Source: JAGPKI01 sp052034135 | GTDB lineage: Bacteria; Caldisericota; Caldisericia; UBA6126; JAGPKI01 | NCBI GenBank assembly: GCA_052034135.1 | Contig: JBPOJC010000077.1 | Coordinates: forward strand, 1-9,251 | Length of the DNA: 9,251 bases | Reading direction: 5' to 3' | In this document: in pieces, positions 7,763 to 9,251 of the stretch | Layout: every line of letters starts with the position of its first letter | Position numbering within the stretch: the first letter of the stretch is position 1 | Program-made: the position numbers and the translations under genes | Notes under the pieces: generated by a model | The model's database searches: none | What the model was told of the DNA's origin: nothing | The model's input: only the letters and a program-made list of their open reading frames with translations

Positions 7763-7873
7763 AGCCTTCTCCCTTCCGGACTTTACCGTCGGTTCTGGAA
7801 TTACACCAGATCAGCTTTCGCTCGCGGACTTTAACCGCCGGTCAGGAACTTCCCCCTGCCCCGAAGACTAACC
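7763..7873 (-). ncRNA. FMN riboswitch (RFN element) aptamer
   Basis: Read on the reverse strand from 7873, the conserved RFN core appears in order: CTTCGGGGCAGGG, GAAGTTCCTGACCGGCGG, AGTCCGCGAGC, a short variable stem AGC-GAAA-GCT, TCTGGTGTAATTCCAGA, ACCGACGGTAAAGTCCGG, and the closing GGGAGAAGG. The P1 helix pairs AGTCTTC (7869-7863) with GAAGGCT (7769-7763), with one G-U pair. All the nearly invariant segments of the family are present, so it should bind FMN. It lies directly upstream of ribU, the expected target, and should turn it down when FMN is high. Confidence 0.95.
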
Positions 7874-7876
7874 TTT

Positions 7877-7904
7877 ATAATAGTAAATATTTATAAAAAT
7901 GCAA
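7877..7904 (-). promoter_or_regulatory. Candidate promoter of the riboswitch-ribU transcript
   Basis: On the reverse strand TTGCAT (7904-7899) and TATTAT (7882-7877, 5 of 6 to TATAAT) are 16 bases apart. A start near 7871-7869 would place the FMN aptamer at the very 5' end of the transcript, as is usual. The -35 match is weak (3 of 6). Confidence 0.45.
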
Positions 7905-8033
7905 TACTACGAATTGCTTCAACTAAAATCTGGATGAAATATCCTTATTTAGATCATGCTTCAGGAGGTATAAAAGTAAAATCAACTATAAATAAGGTAA
8001 AACGATAACGAAGTTTTTCCGTGCCTCTTTCTT
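7905..8033. other. AT-rich gap between the ribU promoter and the repeat array; no gene called
   Basis: This stretch holds no convincing gene. A forward frame with an ATG at 7934 gives 23 codons ending in TAA near 8005, and the open frame continues leftward through the riboswitch, so it is most likely chance. AGGAGGT at 7963-7969 is a perfect ribosome-site sequence but no ATG, GTG or TTG follows at a usable distance. It may be a leftover of a gene lost when the repeats arrived, or chance. Confidence 0.4.
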
Positions 8034-8207
8034 GTCATTCCGAAGTGCGGTCTTTTCGCACACAAGTCCTGATGAATCTCCGTATTTGTTCTTGTAATCC
8101 TCGAAATCCACACAATTGTTTTCCCCGAATGTCTACAAACTGTCATCCCCGAATGTATTTATCGGGGATCCAGACCATACTCCTAAACATTCTTCTAAAC
8201 TCTCTGG

Positions 8208-8227
8208 ATTCCCATTTTCATGGGAAT
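8208..8227. repeat. Palindrome ATTCCC-N8-GGGAAT (AT-stem type)
   Basis: The sequence ATTCCCATTTTCATGGGAAT is a perfect 8-bp inverted repeat around TTTC, flanked by TGG on the left and GAC on the right. Identical 20-base copies stand at 8913-8932 and 9184-9203. The layout equals the dRS3 pattern known from Neisseria (ATTCCC, 8 bases, GGGAAT). Similar palindromes occur in many unrelated bacteria. Confidence 0.9.
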
Positions 8228-8265
8228 GACGAAGAAGGTTACGGGGATGACACGCCCGCACCGTC

Positions 8266-8290
8266 ATTCCCAAAATCTTTTATTGGGAAT
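8266..8290. repeat. Palindrome relative in the opposite orientation
   Basis: ATTCCCAA and TTGGGAAT pair as an 8-bp stem around a 9-base loop. The flanks read GTC on the left and CCA on the right, the reverse complement of the TGG...GAC flanks of the copy at 8208, so this element is inserted the other way round. Confidence 0.8.
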
Positions 8291-8458
8291 CCACATTTTT
8301 TACATTTTTTGCATTAAGGAGTGACAGAATCCGTAGTTTTACCCCACTTATATATATGGAGGGATTATTTTTACACATTTTGCATGAGGTATAAATATGG
8401 AACTACCCTTAGTATTCTGGATTTCCATTTTCATTAGATGATATAGTAAAAAATCTGG

Positions 8459-8478
8459 ATTCCCGCTTTCGCGGGGAT
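8459..8478. repeat. Palindrome ATTCCC-N8-GGGGAT (GC-stem type, one G-U pair)
   Basis: ATTCCCGC and GCGGGGAT flank TTTC. One position is changed from A to G compared with the perfect copy at 8856-8875, leaving a T-G pair in the stem. Flanks TCTGG and GAC match the other copies. Confidence 0.85.
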
Positions 8479-8855
8479 GACACGCCCGTACCATCATTGC
8501 GAAAGTTCGGTATTTTGCAGTTGTACTGAAGAATACACACCCCACACTGTCATTCCGAAGTGCGGTCTTTTCGCACACGTCCTGAGGAATCTCCGCATTT
8601 GTCCTTGTAATCCTCGAAATCCACACAATTGTCATTCACGAATCTCTACAAACTGTCATCCCCGAATGTATTTATCGGGGATCCAGACCATCATTTTTAA
8701 AAATTCTTTTATTTAGGAGTGACAGAATTCTCATTTTTACTCCACTTATATATATGGAGGGTTTATTTCACATATTCTGCAGTAGGTAGAAATATGGCTC
8801 TATTCTTAGTATTCTGGATTTCCATTTTCATTAGATGATATAGTAAAAAATCTGG

Positions 8856-8875
8856 ATTCCCGCTTTCGCGGGAAT
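8856..8875. repeat. Palindrome ATTCCC-N8-GGGAAT (GC-stem type, perfect)
   Basis: The sequence ATTCCCGCTTTCGCGGGAAT is a perfect 8-bp inverted repeat around TTTC. Its inner stem pairs are GC where the copies at 8208, 8913 and 9184 have AT on both sides, so both arms differ together. Flanks are TCTGG and GACA. Confidence 0.9.
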
Positions 8876-8912
8876 GACAATAAAAATCGCTGGAATGACA
8901 AAGAATAAATGG

Positions 8913-8932
8913 ATTCCCATTTTCATGGGAAT
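8913..8932. repeat. Palindrome ATTCCC-N8-GGGAAT (AT-stem type)
   Basis: The 20 bases are identical to those at 8208-8227. The element sits in the stretch that is present in unit 2 but absent from unit 1. The 20 bases before it (GGAATGACAAAGAATAAATG) also occur right after the palindrome at 9184-9203, which suggests a copied or recombined block. Confidence 0.9.
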
Positions 8933-9002
8933 GACTTGCCCGCACCATCATTACGAAAGTTCGGTATTTTGCAGTTGTACTGAAGAATACACATCCCACC
9001 CC

Positions 9003-9096
9003 GTCATTCCGAAGTGCGGTATTATCGCACACGTACTGAGGAATCCCCTCATTTTTCCTTATCATCCTCGAATGTCTCTATCAGGGATCCAAGTAA
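9003..9096. repeat. Composite tandem repeat, unit 3 (partial, internally deleted)
   Basis: The third copy opens with the same GTCATTCCGAAGTGCGG and hairpin (stem GTGCG 9014-9018, CGCAC 9026-9030), then is shortened. The segment ATCCTCGAA at 9064-9072 runs straight into what in unit 2 follows ATCCCCGAA at 8658. About 48 bp are therefore missing, as expected from slippage or recombination between these two short similar sequences. After about 9096 the similarity to units 1 and 2 stops, though small palindromes continue. Confidence 0.75.
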
Positions 9097-9102
9097 CATG
9101 AC

Positions 9103-9123
9103 ATCCCCAACTTGATTGGGGAT
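9103..9123. repeat. Hairpin ATCCCCAA/TTGGGGAT outside the tandem units
   Basis: An 8-bp inverted repeat surrounds a 5-base loop, with GAC on the left and CCAG on the right. It has the same orientation and end signature as the ATCCCCGA/TCGGGGAT hairpins at 8145-8169 and 8658-8682, but a different inner stem base and loop. Confidence 0.8.
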
Positions 9124-9142
9124 CCAGTGTTTCTTTTTGCTT

Positions 9143-9168
9143 TCTGAATTCAAATTTACATGAGAATG
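9143..9168. repeat. Decayed copy of the ATTCCCAT/ATGGGAAT palindrome
   Basis: TCTGAATTCAAATTTACATG followed by AGAATG lines up with the intact copy just to its right at 9181-9204, with several point changes that break the stem. Similar decayed copies lie at about 8416-8440 and 8813-8837 in units 1 and 2. Old and young members therefore lie together. Confidence 0.6.
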
Positions 9169-9183
9169 TAAAAATGCTTCTGG

Positions 9184-9203
9184 ATTCCCATTTTCATGGG
9201 AAT
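9184..9203. repeat. Palindrome ATTCCC-N8-GGGAAT (AT-stem type), last copy
   Basis: The 20 bases are identical to those at 8208-8227 and 8913-8932, with TCTGG and GACA flanks. The sequence from 9204 to the window end shows no further repeat and no gene that can be called. Confidence 0.9.
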
Positions 9204-9251
9204 GACAAAGAATAAATGATTTGTAGGTCCATTATCGCCACTATTATTTCA

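Larger units (their letters stand above)
8034..8548. repeat. Composite tandem repeat, unit 1 (515 bp)
   Basis: This is the first copy of a composite unit that begins with GTCATTCCGAAGTGCGG and is repeated at 8549 and 9003. Inside, in order, are: a hairpin with stem GTGCG/CGCAC (8045-8061), a hairpin ATCCCCGA/TCGGGGAT (8145-8169), a palindrome ATTCCCAT/ATGGGAAT (8208-8227), an oppositely oriented relative (8266-8290), an AT-rich block with TTATATATATGGAGGG (about 8348-8364), a decayed palindrome (about 8416-8440), the palindrome at 8459-8478, and a diverged copy of the opening element (8493-8534). Compared with unit 2 it carries an extra stretch of about 110-120 bp around 8200-8310. Open frames across it on both strands are by-products of the repeats and are not called. 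Confidence 0.9.
8549..9002. repeat. Composite tandem repeat, unit 2 (454 bp)
   Basis: This is the second copy, starting exactly where unit 1 ends. The first ~145 bp match unit 1 closely, through the opening hairpin (stem 8560-8576) and the ATCCCCGA/TCGGGGAT hairpin (8658-8682). It lacks the extra palindrome block that unit 1 has near 8200-8310. It then shares the AGGAGTGACAGAAT segment, the TTATATATATGGAGGG block, the long near-identical stretch from TTAGTATTCTGGATTTCC to the palindrome at 8856-8875, and the diverged opening-type element (8947-8988). It has its own insertion of about 55 bp (roughly 8878-8934), which contains one more palindrome. Differences between the units are thus mostly gain or loss of whole small elements. 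Confidence 0.9.

Noticed and set aside
7995..8022. AAAAC...GTTTTT hairpin as a terminator
   Set aside because: The stem is only about 5 bp and AT-rich, and no gene upstream on that strand needs it.
8021..9101. Open frames on both strands across the repeat region (about 75-100 codons each)
   Set aside because: They translate the palindromic repeats (for example CHPRESGNP), recur with the repeat units, lack proper ribosome sites and look like no protein family.
8034..9203. CRISPR array
   Set aside because: Repeats are not evenly spaced, spacers are themselves repeated, element lengths vary and no cas gene is present.
9204..9251. Start of a new gene at ATG 9216, or a reverse-strand gene ending in the last palindrome
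   Set aside because: Both frames are open to the window edge, but only about 12-18 codons are visible, with no clear ribosome site or recognisable sequence.

Overview
The window is low-GC (roughly one third G+C by eye) bacterial chromosomal DNA. ATA and AGA/AGG codons are common, genes are packed or overlapping, and several starts are TTG. The gene content (Hyp hydrogenase maturation proteins, ComEA with an SLBB domain plus ComEC, an M18 aminopeptidase, and RibU under an FMN riboswitch) fits a low-GC anaerobe of the Firmicutes, Thermotogota or Caldisericota kind. The sequence alone does not fix the lineage.

Layout: (1) Bases 1-435 are the 3' end of a DUF2207-type membrane protein gene with a polyglycine tail. 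(2) Bases 436-551 hold a candidate promoter and a possible 25-codon leader ORF. (3) Bases 552-5679 form one tightly overlapping forward gene run: hypC, hypD, hypE, comEA, comEC. Each start codon overlaps the previous stop codon by 4-8 bases, so the run is almost certainly one transcript with translational coupling. (4) An M18 metallo-aminopeptidase gene follows after 39 bases (5719-7131) and may be read through from the same promoter. (5) On the reverse strand, an ECF-transporter substrate-binding component of the RibU (riboflavin) type (7688-7101) converges on the aminopeptidase gene, and the two coding regions overlap tail to tail by 31 bases. It is preceded by a textbook FMN riboswitch and a candidate promoter. 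(6) From about 8034 to the right edge there is no convincing gene. This region is a tandem array of a composite unit of about 450-515 bp, present as two full copies and one partial copy. The unit is built from small imperfect palindromes, including elements of the form ATTCCC-N8-GGGAAT.

How the genes work together: HypC and HypD carry and build the Fe(CN)2CO group of [NiFe]-hydrogenase, and HypE makes the cyanide ligand on its C-terminal cysteine. HypA, HypB, HypF and the hydrogenase itself are not in the window. ComEA and ComEC bind and import single-stranded DNA during natural transformation, and their direct fusion to the hyp run is the oddest gene-order feature here. RibU under FMN control is a standard vitamin B2 uptake unit. 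The most unusual structure is the composite repeat array at the right end, where at least three palindrome subfamilies share the same end signature (GTCAT...ATCCAG) in both orientations and appear to be diverged members of one superfamily.
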